DNA from: Xylaria sp. FL1777
Taxonomy: Eukaryota > Ascomycota > Sordariomycetes > Xylariales > Xylariaceae
Length of the DNA: 64,000 bases
NCBI GenBank assembly: GCA_022578965.1
Contig: MU400573.1
Span: forward strand, 62,001 to 126,000
Direction: 5' to 3'
The notes beneath the pieces were generated by a model. It did no database searches. It was given only the letters and a program-made list of their open reading frames with translations, and was not told the origin of the DNA. This document shows positions 48,901 to 61,534 of this stretch, one piece after another (the first letter of the stretch is position 1; each line of letters opens with the position of its first letter). Made by a program: the position numbers and the translations under genes.

Positions 48901-49617
48901 AAAAACTGCTAAAGTAATTATAAATTAGTTTTATTGCTAATATTTTAACTGCTTAAAACCGAAAAAAAAAAGTTAACCTTAAAAAAAACGCTTAAAAAAT
49001 CTTAATTAAACTTAAATAAAGCAGCTTACGTTATTTTAGCTTGCTTTTTTTGTTATTTCTGCTTTTTTACTAATGTTTTTTGTTTTTTTTTAATACGCTT
49101 TATTTTGTTTAGTTTATTTAAGAACTAAAACTTTTGTTAAACTATTTTAATACTTTTTGCTTTTAGAAAACGTTTTTATATATAAAGCTAAACTAACTTA
49201 CTTAAAACAAAATTAAAGCTATTTTAAGCTTGTTTTAATTTTTTTTGAACTAAAAGTAGCTATTGCTTTGTTTGCTTTTTTTCTTTTTTAAAATAACAGT
49301 ATTTAAAAACTATATTATTAATTAAGTTAATTAGAACTTTTAATTTGTTGCAAAAGCAATTAGTACGTATGCATTTAAAACAACAAAACATATTATTTGT
49401 TATTTTGTATATTAATAACTAATTAAAGCAGCAAAAATAAAGCATAACTTTATAACTAATAAAATTAATAAAAAAAGCAAAAACAAGTTTTTGCTTTGTT
49501 TTAAATAAGCGGTTAGTTTTTTTAATGCGCTTTAATATTATAACATATAAGAAAAAAAAAAAAAAAAAATACTTACGGAAAATTGTTAAAACAATAATTC
49601 TAAAAAAAAAAAAATAA

Positions 49618-50111
49618 TATTATAAAATTAGCATAAAAATAGCTTTTAAAGCAGCTTAATGCTTTTATATATATTTTGCACCTTTTTTTTTGCTAGCTAA
49701 AACTAAAGTTATATAATAACTTATTTAGCTTACTAAGCTTATAATAATTTAAAGCTTACTAAGCTTATAATAATTTAAGGCTTATTAAGCTTATAATAAT
49801 TTAATGCTTACTAAACTTGCAGTAATTTAAAAAAGGTTATTACTTTTTTTACTTTTTTTTTGTTTATATAATTATGCACTTTTTATATTTAGTTATTTAC
49901 TTAGTTTTAGTTCTTTAGCTATTAATTTTTTATAACTGCTAAGTATTAATATATTTATTACTTTTAATCCTTTAAGACCCTTATTAATACATAGTAATAA
50001 AAGTACCTCGAAAACCTCCTTAATAAACCACTGTTAAGGATCTTATTATTATTTGCAAATTAAGACCTTAAAGGCAAACCTGTTATATTAATATATAATA
50101 AGTTTGTTATA
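49618..50111 (+). repeat. LTR of copy A, right (494 bp)
   Basis: This matches the left LTR with mainly transition differences and has the same tandem units (49725-49820). It keeps more G/C in its last 150 bp than the left LTR. It is followed by TTAGC. Confidence 0.8.
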
Positions 50112-53100
50112 TTAGCATTATAGCTAATAACTTTTTTTTTTGCGTTAAGTAATATAATTAATATACTTTAAGCTTTTTTAAAAAGTATGCTATTAAATAT
50201 AAAAATATAGTTATTTTATAAAAATGCAGCTGCATTAAATATACTTTAATATAATATATGCTTAAGTTAATATTTATTACAAATAAAAGCTTTTAATTAA
50301 AAGTTTAAATAATTAGCATAGTAATAATAGCTTTATAGATTTTTTGCTATATATTTTTAGCTTTTATATTTAATTTTACTTTTTAGTTTTTAGGTTTTTT
50401 TATTAGTACAGTTAGCAATATAGCAATTAATAAATAATTTTTAATAAAATGCTTAAAATAGCTTATAGCATTTATAAATGCTTTTATTTCTATAGTAGTT
50501 TTAAGCATAAACTGCTTTTATATTGCTATAACTTTTATTAAGTTTGCTTTAATGCTATTATAAAAAACGTTAAAACTAAAAAAAATACTAAAATTTATAA
50601 AAAGCAGTGTTTTTAATATATTAACTATTATATTATACTTAACTAATTATATAAATAGCAAGCAATAATGCTTATATAATTATTTTTTTATTTTAGCTTA
50701 AATATAAATGTTATTAAGTAAGCTAACTAGCTATTTATAAAAAAGTTTAATTATTTTTTATATTAATATTTAAAACATTACTAAAGCGTTATAAAGTTTA
50801 AAAAGCATTACTATTTATTTATATAGCTTAAATAATATAATAAACGTTATTTTTTTGCAATGTAGTTTATATATAACAATATATTAAAATTTATTTTTTA
50901 AGTTAATAAAAATATACTATTAGCGCTTTATAGCTTACTATATTTAGTTTGCTGCGTTAAATAGTAAATAAGCTTGCTTTTTTGTTTTTTTATTAACTTT
51001 ATAATAATTATAACAAAAATGCTATATTATTAATTTATTATTTTTATTAAGCTTAATAATTATACTTAATGCTTTTTTTAAAGTTAATAGTGCTAGCAAA
51101 CCTTATAGCTTTATGCTTTTTTTAATATAAATACTTTTATATGCTTTTATAAACTTATATAGCGCTTTTTTTTACGTTAGGTTATATTTTTGCAATAATA
51201 GTTTAACTAGCAAACTATTGCTTATATTAATATAATGCTTTATTTTAATAATAGTATTAGTTTTTTGCTTAAAGTAATTAAATAGTTTAAAAAAGTTCTT
51301 TATATAATAGTTTTAATACTTAATAATTTATAGTTTTTTTAAGGTATTTTTATGCTATTTAATAGTTATAATATAGCATTTTTTGCTAGCTATACTAACA
51401 AATAAACATTTTATTAGCTATATTAAAAGGCTTTTTTTAAACTTAAATAGCATAATAACTTTATAATTATTTAAAACAGCAAAAATGCTTTTTTATTTAT
51501 AAAAAATCTGTTTTTTAATAGTTATATTGCTTAAAAAAGTATAGTTTAGTATTATATTTACTATTAACGTTTATGCTTTTAATATACTACTAGTAGTTAT
51601 AAAATTTGCTATTATTTTATAATTTTTAGTTATTTAAGGTTTTATTTTATTAATATTATATATTATGTTTTATTTTTATAACTAATATAATGCTAGCTTA
51701 AATGCTAAAAATTATAAAATATAACAACTAGTATAACTATAGTTCTAAAAAACAGTAAATTTATAGCTATTAGTTAGCTTAGCTAAAAAAAAATTATAAT
51801 AATTATTATAACTATTTTTTAGCTTTTGCTTTTTATTAAAGTTTTTTTAGCTTTTGTTTGTTTTAATTAATAAAGCAAAGCTATTTTAAGCAGTATTAAA
51901 AATTTTAGTAAGTTTTTTATTAATTATATTATTTTTAAAATAATTAATAAAGCATTGTTTTATTTTATTAGTATTATTTTTATTTTTAGTGTTATTTATA
52001 ATAAAAACGCGCTTAAAGCTATTAATTAAAGCTTTATTTTTAAAAGTTTTATATTTATTTTAAACTTTATTAAATCTGCTAAAAAAATTGTTACAAAAAA
52101 GCCTGCTTTTAATAGTTATAAATTAGCTAATTTGCTTTTTTTAGTTTGTTTTAAAGTTTTTAAGCTATTTAGCCTTTATTTTATAGTTTTTTATATAATA
52201 GCTAATTTTATTATAATTAAAACATTTGTTTTGCATTATTTAAACTATAAATCTAGCTTTAAATTAGTTATTTTTATGTTTTATAACTTAGTTTACTTTT
52301 TGTTTATTAGTTTTAAAGTTTAAAATTATTAGTATTAATAACATTTTAGCGTAATTTATTAGTTAAATTTGCGTTATGCTTAGTTTTTTAGCAGTTTTAG
52401 CGCTAATATTATACTTATAATATAGCACTAAAATGCTTTATAGTTAAACTATTACTTTAAAAGTACTATAAATTTTTAGCTTAATTAATGTTATAATTAC
52501 TATATAAAATAGCTATATAGCTTTTTTAATTATTTAATTAATGTTTAAATTACTATTAAACTTTTTTATATATAACTAAATTATTAATATAAAATTAGTT
52601 AATTTATTAATAATAATATTATAAGTTTACTATATGTTTTTAATAATTATTAATAGTTTATAAAACGTTATATAAAGCTACTACAAAAAGTTTATTAATG
52701 CTTTGTTTTATATTAGCAATATACTAATAAATATTATTAGTAAGCTATAAAATATATTATATTTAGCTAACATTTAAATTATAGCTTTTAAAAAGTTTAT
52801 TTAATTAATATTATAATAATAAACAAATAAAGCTACTTAATAAAAGTTTTTTTTTAACTTTATTGCAACTTTTTTTAGCTATAGTTTATATAGCACTAGT
52901 GCTTAAATTAAGCAATTTTAAATACTTTTAACTTTATTAAAAGTTATATAATTTGCTTTTATTAACTATAGTATTACTAAAAACATTACTTTGTTTTTTA
53001 TTTTATAACTACTTAGTTAAATAGTATTATTTAATAAAAATACGTTTAAAAAATAGTTTAAACGTGCTATTTTTGCTTAGTTTATAAGTTACTAAGCTTA

Positions 53101-53412
53101 AAATACTTATAAAAGTTAAAAATTAAATTTTTAAGCTTTTTATTACTTATTACATTAATTAACTGCTTTATATATAATATTTAATTATTTTTTAAATTAG
53201 CAAGCTTGCTTATTAAGTTATTAATTTTAGTTTTTAGCTTTTGTTTTTTTAGTACTATATTTAATTTTTACTATATTTTTATTAATATAGCTTTAATTTT
53301 ATTAAATTGCAGTTATAAATTAACTGCAAATTAATTAATATGCTTATAAACATTTTTAATAATATTATTAACTATTAGCTTAATTAAATTGTTGCTTTTA
53401 AAGCTAAGCTTT
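50112..53412 (-). pseudogene. Outer element internal region (possible Ty1/copia reverse transcriptase remnant)
   Basis: Together with 40712-42412 and 61145-61309 this forms the interior of the outer element, about 5.1 kb once copies A and B are removed. The + strand is T-rich, so the former coding strand is probably minus, opposite to copies A and B. On the minus strand near 51165-51000 the decayed reading contains K-A-L-Y-x-F-x-x-A followed about 40 residues on by a region placed like the catalytic aspartates, which resembles the A-L-Y-G-L…Y-V-D-D layout of Ty1/copia RT. A pyrimidine run right after the left LTR (40712) would be the polypurine tract on the minus strand. The family call is tentative. 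Confidence 0.35.
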
Positions 53413-53929
53413 TGTTACGAAATGGGTTAACTAGGTTAGTTAAAGGCCAGGTGTAAAGAAAGCATACACAAAGGGAGTTTTATTTGTTAAAAAAATATAT
53501 ATTTAAACCACTATAAGGGTTTAATACATAAACTTAACAAACTTAAGCGTTAAGTTTATCGAGCTTTAAATTTAACAAACTTAAGCGTTAAGTTTATTAA
53601 GCCTTAAACTTAAAACAATATAGCGTTAAGTTTATTAAAAGAAATAATGTTTATAAATTATTACTACTATTTTTTTTGTTTATATAATTATGCACTTTTT
53701 ATATTTAGTTATTTATTTAGTTTTTAGCTTTTTAGTTATTAATTTTTTTATAACTGTTAAGTATTAATATACTTATTACTTTTAATTTTTTAAGACCTTT
53801 ATTACTGCATAGTAATAAAAATACCTTAAAAATCTTCTTAACGGACTACTGTTAAAAATTCTATTATTATTTATAAATTAAAACCTTAAAAGCAAACTTA
53901 TTATATTAATATATAACAAGTTTATTATA
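53413..53929 (+). repeat. LTR of copy B, left (517 bp)
   Basis: It begins TGTTACGAAATGGG, the least mutated LTR start in the block. It contains three near-copies of AACTTAAGCGTTAAGTTTAT at 53540-53635. The 3' 300 bp is homologous to the copy A LTR; the 5' 200 bp is not. Confidence 0.8.
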
Positions 53930-56900
53930 TTTTAATAGCTTTTTAATTAATAAAACTTAATATATAAGAACAAATATTAGTATAAAAAATTAAATAATAA
54001 ACAATTTATAAAATAAACTTTTAAAAGTATACTAAAAAAATATTTAAAAAACAAGAATACTAAATAGCATTATATAAGTAAACCTTACTTAATAACTAAT
54101 AAATTAGATTTAAGTTATATTACTAAAAATAAAAAGTTAAAAATTAAGTTTAAAGATTTTAAAAACTTTTAGAATTAATAATATATTAAAACAACAAACT
54201 TTAGTACTTTTATTAGTTATTTTTATTAAAAAAAAAGCAGTAATAAAAAAAAAAAAGTTAAGCAGCAGTAGTAAAAAAAAACTAACGTTAATGCTAGCGC
54301 TATAAAGCAAACTAGTTGCTTTAATTTAAAAAGTAGCTTAAATATTAAGCGTTATAACTTTTAAACTAACATAAATATTAGCTATAATAATTAAAGCAAC
54401 AATAATAACTACTACTATAATAATAAATTAAAGCTTTAAATAAGTAATTATATTATAATTAATATTAATATTATTATTAGTAAACTTAACGCTTACTTTT
54501 ATTATTGCTATACTTAAAGTAATAACTTAAAATAAAAAACTTAACTTTTTATTACTACTGTTGCTTTTATTATTAAAATTATTTATAATGTTAAAAATGC
54601 TAAACATTAAAAGTTTTAAACTTATTGCTTTAAAGCTTTATAATAAATTTATAAATATAAAAACTTTTTTAATTTATGCTAAACTTTATTTAAAATAGCA
54701 CTTTATTATTATTATAAAAAAAAATTAAAAAGTAATAACTATTTTATAATTTTTATTAAAAAAAGTACTAAAATAGTTTTAATTTATTTTAAAAGATTTT
54801 TTAAAAGCTAATAAGTTAACTAACTTTAAGCTAAAAATAAAAAAGATTTTTAAAAACTACGTTAAGTTTAAAAATTAAATAAAAGTACTATTTAAAAATA
54901 CTTAAAAAGCAAAACATGCAAAAAAAACACTTTATTGCTTAAAACAAACAAAAGTAGTAATAAATTACGCTATAAAATTTAAACAATTAGTAATAATTTT
55001 AAAATTACTTAAGCTTATATTATTTTATTTATTTTATAGTAAACTTAAAACTTAAGTTTAAAATAAACTATGCAAAATAAATAAACTAGCAAAAATTAAT
55101 ACGTATATTAATATAGCTATTATAATTAATTAATAATTATTTAACTAGTATTTTAAAACTAAAAAAACTAAAAAAAATAAAAAAAAGAATACTTAAAAAA
55201 GTATTAAACAAAAATTTAAGCAAATTAATAAAGTCTAGAAATAATAATCTTAAAATATGTTTAAAGTTAAATGTTATAACTATAGAAAAAAAGAATACTT
55301 TTAAAAATAATGCTAATTTAAGAAAAAAAACAAAGAAAAAAGCTATAAAAAGGAAAAAATTTTTTAATTTAAAAAAAAAGTACAAGTTATAAAAGTTTAA
55401 AACAACAAAAAATAATAAAGCAATTTAAAAAATATATTTTTAAAGCAAAAGTATAAAGTTGTTATTTTAAGTTAAAATAAAAGTATTATATTAAATAAAT
55501 TTAAATGCTTTATTTATATAAGTTAAAATAAACAAGCATGCAAATATTATTTAGAAGCTTTATAGTTATTAAAACAAATTACAAAAAAATATATTTGCTA
55601 TATAAACAAATAAAATTGTTTAATATATAACTTAAAAAAATAGTTTAACTAAAAATAACAAATAATAAAAAATAGTAAATTAATATAGTTAGTAAACTTA
55701 TAAAACTATAAAAACTTTAAACTATTAAAGCTTAAAATATAGCTTAAAAAAAATTATGTTTAAAAAAATAAAACTATAATTATAAATAGTATAATTATTA
55801 AACTAATTATAAACTACTAAAACATTTAGTTGCTAAATAAACTTAAAAAAATAAAACTTATAAAACTTTAAAATAAAAACAAATTAAATTAAAAGCTATA
55901 AAAAATACTATAAAAAAAAAACTAATAAAAATAAACAAAGTATTTTTATAGCTTAAACTGCTTTAAATATAACAAAACAAAAAAGCATTAATAGTTAATA
56001 CAAAAATTAATATGTTTTAAAAACTAAAACTAGCAATTTAACTAATTACTAAAAGTTATTATTATAATAAAACTATAATAAAAAACAATAATAATATTTT
56101 ATGCTTAAAAGATTTAAAACATAACAAAATATTATAAAATTGCTATATAGTATATTATTACTATTAATATTTACTTAATAAACTAAAAAATAATTAGTTT
56201 TTTAAACAAATTATAAAAACAAAAATATAAAACTTTTATAAATTAAAATAATTAGTTATAACTATAGTTTATTATAAAGATTTATAAAGATTTATAACAT
56301 TTAAAAAAAATTTTAATTATACTTATAACATTATTTTAAAAAAATATAAAAATAACTGCTGTAAATATTACTAGCTAATTAAAGCATAATTATACTGAAA
56401 AATAGTTGTTAAAAGCAAAAAAGCTTAAAAACTATAATTTAAAGCTTAACTAAAAACAAAAATAAAACAAAGCGTAATAATATCTGAAGTACAAAATAAA
56501 ACAAGCATTTAAACATTTTATAAAAAAAAATCAAAAAACAAAATAAACATTTGCTAAAAAAGCAATAAATAGCTAAAAAAACTAAAGCTTTACGTAAAGT
56601 TTAATATAATAACTAGTAAAACTAATTTAAAGTTAAACTTATATATTAAAAAAAAAAATATAATATTTTAATTAACTTAAAAGTATAAGCTAATATAATT
56701 TTACTTAAAGTAGCAAAACAAAATAAAATTCTTTAAAAATATAAGCAAAAATCTTAAAAAATTAAAAGATTTAATAAAAGTACTTTTAGCTATAATAATA
56801 GTTGCATATTTAAAAAAACTAAATCTTTTAATATATTTATATAAAAATATAAAAAATAAATTATATTAAATATTATTAATATATTTAATTATAATATTAT

Positions 56901-59900
56901 TTTAGAAATATTATAGCTAAAAGCTAGTAACTTTTTGATTTAATAAAAAGCAAAAACTATTAATTAAAAAAATAAAAAACAAAGCAAAAAAATTAGAAAA
57001 ATTGCAAAAAAAATCCTAAACAAAATACTAAAAGTATATTACAAATTTTACAAACTATTTAAAAAAAAAAAAAAAAAAAACTTTTTAAACATAGCTTATA
57101 AAATTATTACATTTTTATTAAAAAAAAATATTAACTAAAGCTTTATTAAATATACTATATAAGCTTAAATAAAACAAACGTTTTATAAAAATACATTTAA
57201 AAAAACTTAGCAAAAAAATTCTTAAAAAAATCTTAGTTATTTATTAAATACTTTATAGTACTAATATTTAAAATAAAAAATAAAAAACAATTAATTAATA
57301 AAGAAAAAAAACCAATATAACAAATAGTAATTAATTATTAATTATTAAACGTAATTATTATTACAAATAAATACTTTTTTATTTTATTAGTAATTATAAA
57401 AAAAAACATTAATTAAGCAGAATAATTTATAGCAGTTAATATTTTAAATAAATATTATGCTATTAAAATAACTAAAAAGAAAAAATAAAAAACCGCTATA
57501 TAAATAATATATAAATTATATAAGTATATAGTTATGTTATAAAAACTATAAAACGTATTAGCTAGCTTTTAATATATAATAATAATAATTTTACAAAAGT
57601 TTTTAAACAAATTTATGTTTATTTATTTAAATAATATTTTGATTTACTTTAAAATACTAAAAAAACATAAAAAACATATAACTTAAGTATTAAAAACACT
57701 TAAATAAGTAAAATTATAACTTAATATAAAAAAGTATATATAGTATATATAAAAGATTAACTTTTTAAGATTTATAATTATTTTAAAATAAATATAGATT
57801 TAATAATTAAAAATTAACATAATATAAAACTAAAAAATATTTAATTTAGCTATTATTATAAATATATAACAAGCATTAAAATTTTTAAACTATATTTAAA
57901 TGTTAATTTAAAACTTTAAAAAAATAGCATTTTATTTTATAAAATATACAAAAAAAAAATACAAAAAAAATCTTTCTTAATTTTAAAGAAAGCTTAAAAA
58001 GCTTTTAAAGAATTAAAACTAAAAGTTATTTCTGATTTTATAATTAAACTACTTAATTTATAGAAAAAGAAAAAGCTAAAAATAAATGCTTTAAATAATA
58101 TAATTGCAGAAGTTTTAAAACAACTAAAAAACAACAAAAAATAACACTTAGTAGCTTATTATTTTAAAGTATTATAAAACGTAGCATTATAATACCTTAT
58201 ATATAACAAAAAACTATTTATAATTATTATAGCACTTAAAAAGTAAGAATTATTTTTTATAAGAACTATAAAACTAATTAAGATTTATTTAAATTATTAA
58301 AACTTAACAAAATTTATAACTATATAAAAGATTATTAAATAATATAAAAATTAAATGGTTTTTTTTTTTAAGTTTAACTTTAAAATATGTTATATTAAAA
58401 AAAAAAAAAACATTTAAGTAAATATACTTAGTTAATAAAGTTAAAAAAGATTTAAAGTTTTAAAAAAAAACATTTAAGTATTATATTTTTAAAGAAATAA
58501 AAGCTTAAAAATTAAAGTTATACTTAAAAATCTTACAAATATATAGCTATAATAAGCTTATAACTTAAAAAAGTTAGCATAACTATAAAAACACAAAAAA
58601 TTAAAAAATAATAAGCTAATATATAAATATAAAGTTTATTTACTAAAATTTTTACAAAACAAGTTTATTAAAGAATTTTATGAATATTTATTATATAAAC
58701 ACTAAAAAGCAACAAAAATAGTCCAACAATTATAAAAAAAATATAATTTTTTAAAACTATAAAACATAGTTAAATTTATTATAAAAAAGTGCAATATTTA
58801 TAACAAAGCTAAAGTAGTTTAATATAAGCTTTATAAACTATTATAACTTATATAAATACTTAAACAAGCATAATATATTATTACTTAAAATTTTATTATA
58901 GCACTATTTTTATTAATTAATCTAGTTATAAAAGTATAATATAATAAAATATAAATTATTATTAATAAACTTACTAAGTATGTTTATTTTTTACTGTTTA
59001 AAAAAAATGTAATAGCTAAATAACTTATATATGCTTTTATATATTAATATTTAAATAAACATAAGCTACTAAAAAGAATTATTTTAAACTAAAATAAATT
59101 GTTTACTTTTAAGTTTAAAACTAGTTTTTTTAAACTTATTAATATTAAACTAAAATTTTTAACTGTTTACTACTTATAAACAAATAAACAAATAAAAAAA
59201 CTAAACTAAATACTAAAATAATATTTATAAAATTATATTAACTACTAATAAAACAATTAAATAAAACTATTACTAATAGCATAAATTTTATATAATATAT
59301 TAATAAATAAAAACATAAACATATTTTTATATAAAGTTATTTATAAATAGTAAGCAATTATTAAAAAACAAAAAAAAACATTAATAAAAGCACTTGCTAT
59401 TTTAATTATAGTACTTTAAGCAAAAACTATTGCAACAAAAATTAAAACGCTATAAGCTAAACTATAACTATGCTTTTAATTTTTATAACAACAAATGTTA
59501 ATATATTATAACAAAAAACGAACTAAAAAACTAACCTTTAAAAAAGAAAACAAAGTTTATTTGCTACAATAAAAACAAAATGCAAACATTAATATTTCTT
59601 AAATTAAAACAAAATAACTAAGCAATAAATTAAAATTTAAAAAATTTAGCTTTTTTAAAATTAAAAAAGTTATTTTATTTATTAACTATAAACTGTTATT
59701 ATTAAAAAACATATAAATTTACTTTATTTTTTATATTTTTTTACTAAAACTAGCACTTATTAAAACATTTATTAAAATATAACTAAAAATAAAAATAGAT
59801 TAAAACATTTATAAAGTTAAAAATATATTAAATTTTTGTTAAAATAATAATAACATTAAATATTTTATTAAATAAAAAAAATACTTATATGCTAATAATA

Positions 59901-60627
59901 CTTAAAAACTTAAAAAACATTTAAAAACTGCTAAAATAATTATAAACTAGTTTTACTATTAATATTTTAATTAGCTAAAGCTAAAAAAAAGAAATTAACT
60001 TTAAACAAAACGTTTAATACATTTTAATTAAACTTTAAAAAAACAACTAATAATAGCTATGTTGCTTTAATACGTTATTTTTGTTTTTTAATTATATAGC
60101 GCTTTTTTGCTTTAATTTGCTTAAGCTTTTTTAAGCTACTTAAACTACAAGCTATAATAGCAGTTATTTTTTTTTGCTATAGTTTTTTTTATTGCTTAAA
60201 ATAGCAGATTTTTGCACTTATTTTTTTATGCTTTTTTATTAGCAAGTTTAATTCATTTTTTAGCTTTTTGTGCTAAAAAGTAAGCTGTTATATTTGCTTT
60301 AAAAACAAACTTCTAGCATTGCAATTTGCTTATTTAGCTATAACATATTTAATACATTAATTAAAGTTAAATTTTAATATTAAATATTTTGTGCTATAAT
60401 AATTATAGCAAAAGTATAAAGCTATTTTAATTAATTTTAGTTTAATGAAAAAAAGCAACGTAAAGTTTTATTAAGCTTTTTGTTCAGAATGCAATAAGCA
60501 AGGTTTCTTAAAAACTTTACTAAATATAATAAGCGTAAAAAACAAAAAACAAAAAATAAAAAAAGAAAACTTACAAAAGAAAAAATATAGAATTATTAAA
60601 ACAACAATTATAAAAAAAAAAAAATAA

Positions 60628-61144
60628 TGTTATAAAATAAGTTAACTAAGCTAGTTAAAAGCCAAGTATAAAAAAAGCATGCGTAAAAAAAGTTCTATTT
60701 GTTAAAAGAATATATATTTAAACTATTATAAAGGTTTAATGCATAAACTTAATAAACTTAAGCGTTAAATTTATTAAGCCTTAAACTTAACAAACTTAAG
60801 CATTAAGTTTATTAAGCTTTAAACTTAAAACAATATAGCATTAAGTTTATTAAAAAAAGCAACGTTTATAAATTATTACTACTGTTTTCTTTATTTATAT
60901 AATTATATATTTTTTATATTTAGTTATTTACTTAGTTTTTAGCTTTTTAGCTATTAATTTTTTTATAACTGCTAAGCATTAATATACTTATTACTTTTAA
61001 TCTTTTAAGACTTTTATTGCTGCATAGTAATAAAAGTACCTTAAAAATTTCCTTAACGAACTACTGTTAAAAATCCTATTATTACCTGCAAATTAAGACC
61101 TTAAAAGCAAACCTGTTATATTAATATATAATAGGTTCGTTATA
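60628..61144 (+). repeat. LTR of copy B, right (517 bp)
   Basis: It begins TGTTATAAAATAAGTT and ends AATAGGTTCGTTATA. TGTTACGAA at the start of the left copy and TTCGTTATA here form the imperfect inverted ends expected of an LTR. GCTTT follows. Confidence 0.8.
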
Positions 61145-61309
61145 GCTTTATAGTTTTATTACTACTTTTAGCTATTTTATTAAATTAATACTAAAATATA
61201 TAAAGTAAAAATAAAGTTAAAAAATAAAATAAAAAATAAGTAAAATATTAATATATTATGTAAAGGTTTATTTAAAATATAATGCTATAAAGCTGCTTAA
61301 ATAACTATT

Positions 61310-61530
61310 TATGCTTTTTAAATATTAGCTTAAAACTTTGTAATTATTACATAAAGTTAAGTTTATACTTAAAAAAGTAAATATTAAAAAAAAAACATTT
61401 TCTAAGTATAATACTAAAAAACTATATATAAATACTACTAATTTAGGTAGGGCTAGTCCGTGCTTTTTAGGTTCCTGCATAGCAACTGTTGCACGGTATA
61501 CACCATGGCTTGTGCTGCCTAGAAGCCACA
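61310..61530 (-). repeat. LTR of the outer element, right copy (221 bp)
   Basis: It is the same length as the left copy, starts TATGCTTTTTAAA (for TGTGCCTTCTGAA) and ends AGCCACA followed by CTGG (61531-61534). Here the left half is mutated and the right half keeps G and C, the mirror image of the left copy. Confidence 0.8.
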
Positions 61531-61534
61531 CTGG

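Larger units (their letters stand above)
42413..50111 (+). mobile_element. Ty3/Gypsy-like LTR retrotransposon copy A (RIP-degraded)
   Basis: The 7.7-kb element has two 494-bp LTRs (42413-42906, 49618-50111) and flanking CTAGC / TTAGC, a 5-bp target duplication with one C-to-T change. A polypurine run (about 49600-49616) ends just before the right LTR, giving + orientation. Decayed pol can still be read on +: the catalytic-loop equivalent Y-L-x-x-I-L-I-Y at about 46602, the RNase H segment Y-N-K-E-L-L-x-I-I-x-A-L at about 47180-47215, then integrase-like sequence to about 48000. RT before RNase H before integrase is the Ty3/Gypsy order. Stops occur every few codons. Confidence 0.8.
53413..61144 (+). 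mobile_element. Ty3/Gypsy-like LTR retrotransposon copy B (RIP-degraded)
   Basis: The 7.7-kb element has two 517-bp LTRs (53413-53929, 60628-61144) and an exact 5-bp target duplication GCTTT (53408-53412 and 61145-61149). Its interior is collinear with copy A over about 6 kb; the RT catalytic-loop equivalent is at about 57624, the same distance from the internal edge of the LTR as in copy A. About 0.5 kb just before the right LTR (roughly 60030-60600) is not obviously shared with copy A. Confidence 0.85.
40487..61534. mobile_element. Nested, RIP-degraded retrotransposon block (AT-only)
   Basis: About 21 kb consists almost wholly of A and T, with rare G and C mostly in GC/GCT contexts. Direct repeats of 221 bp at both ends, a CTGG duplication outside them, and two internal LTR elements define a nested insertion. 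No gene in the block can be functional: all frames are broken by stops, and the few ORFs (for example 44115-44393, 52132-52323, 55137-55385) are chance openings. Confidence 0.9.

Noticed and set aside
52132..52323. 63-aa hydrophobic ORF resembling a membrane peptide
   Set aside because: Translation of a T-rich RIP-mutated sequence gives Phe/Leu/Ile runs by chance.
40491..61530. AT-rich block as a mitochondrial insertion or a centromere
   Set aside because: LTR pairs, target duplications and RT/RNase H remnants explain it as retrotransposons. A centromeric location cannot be excluded but nothing specific supports it.
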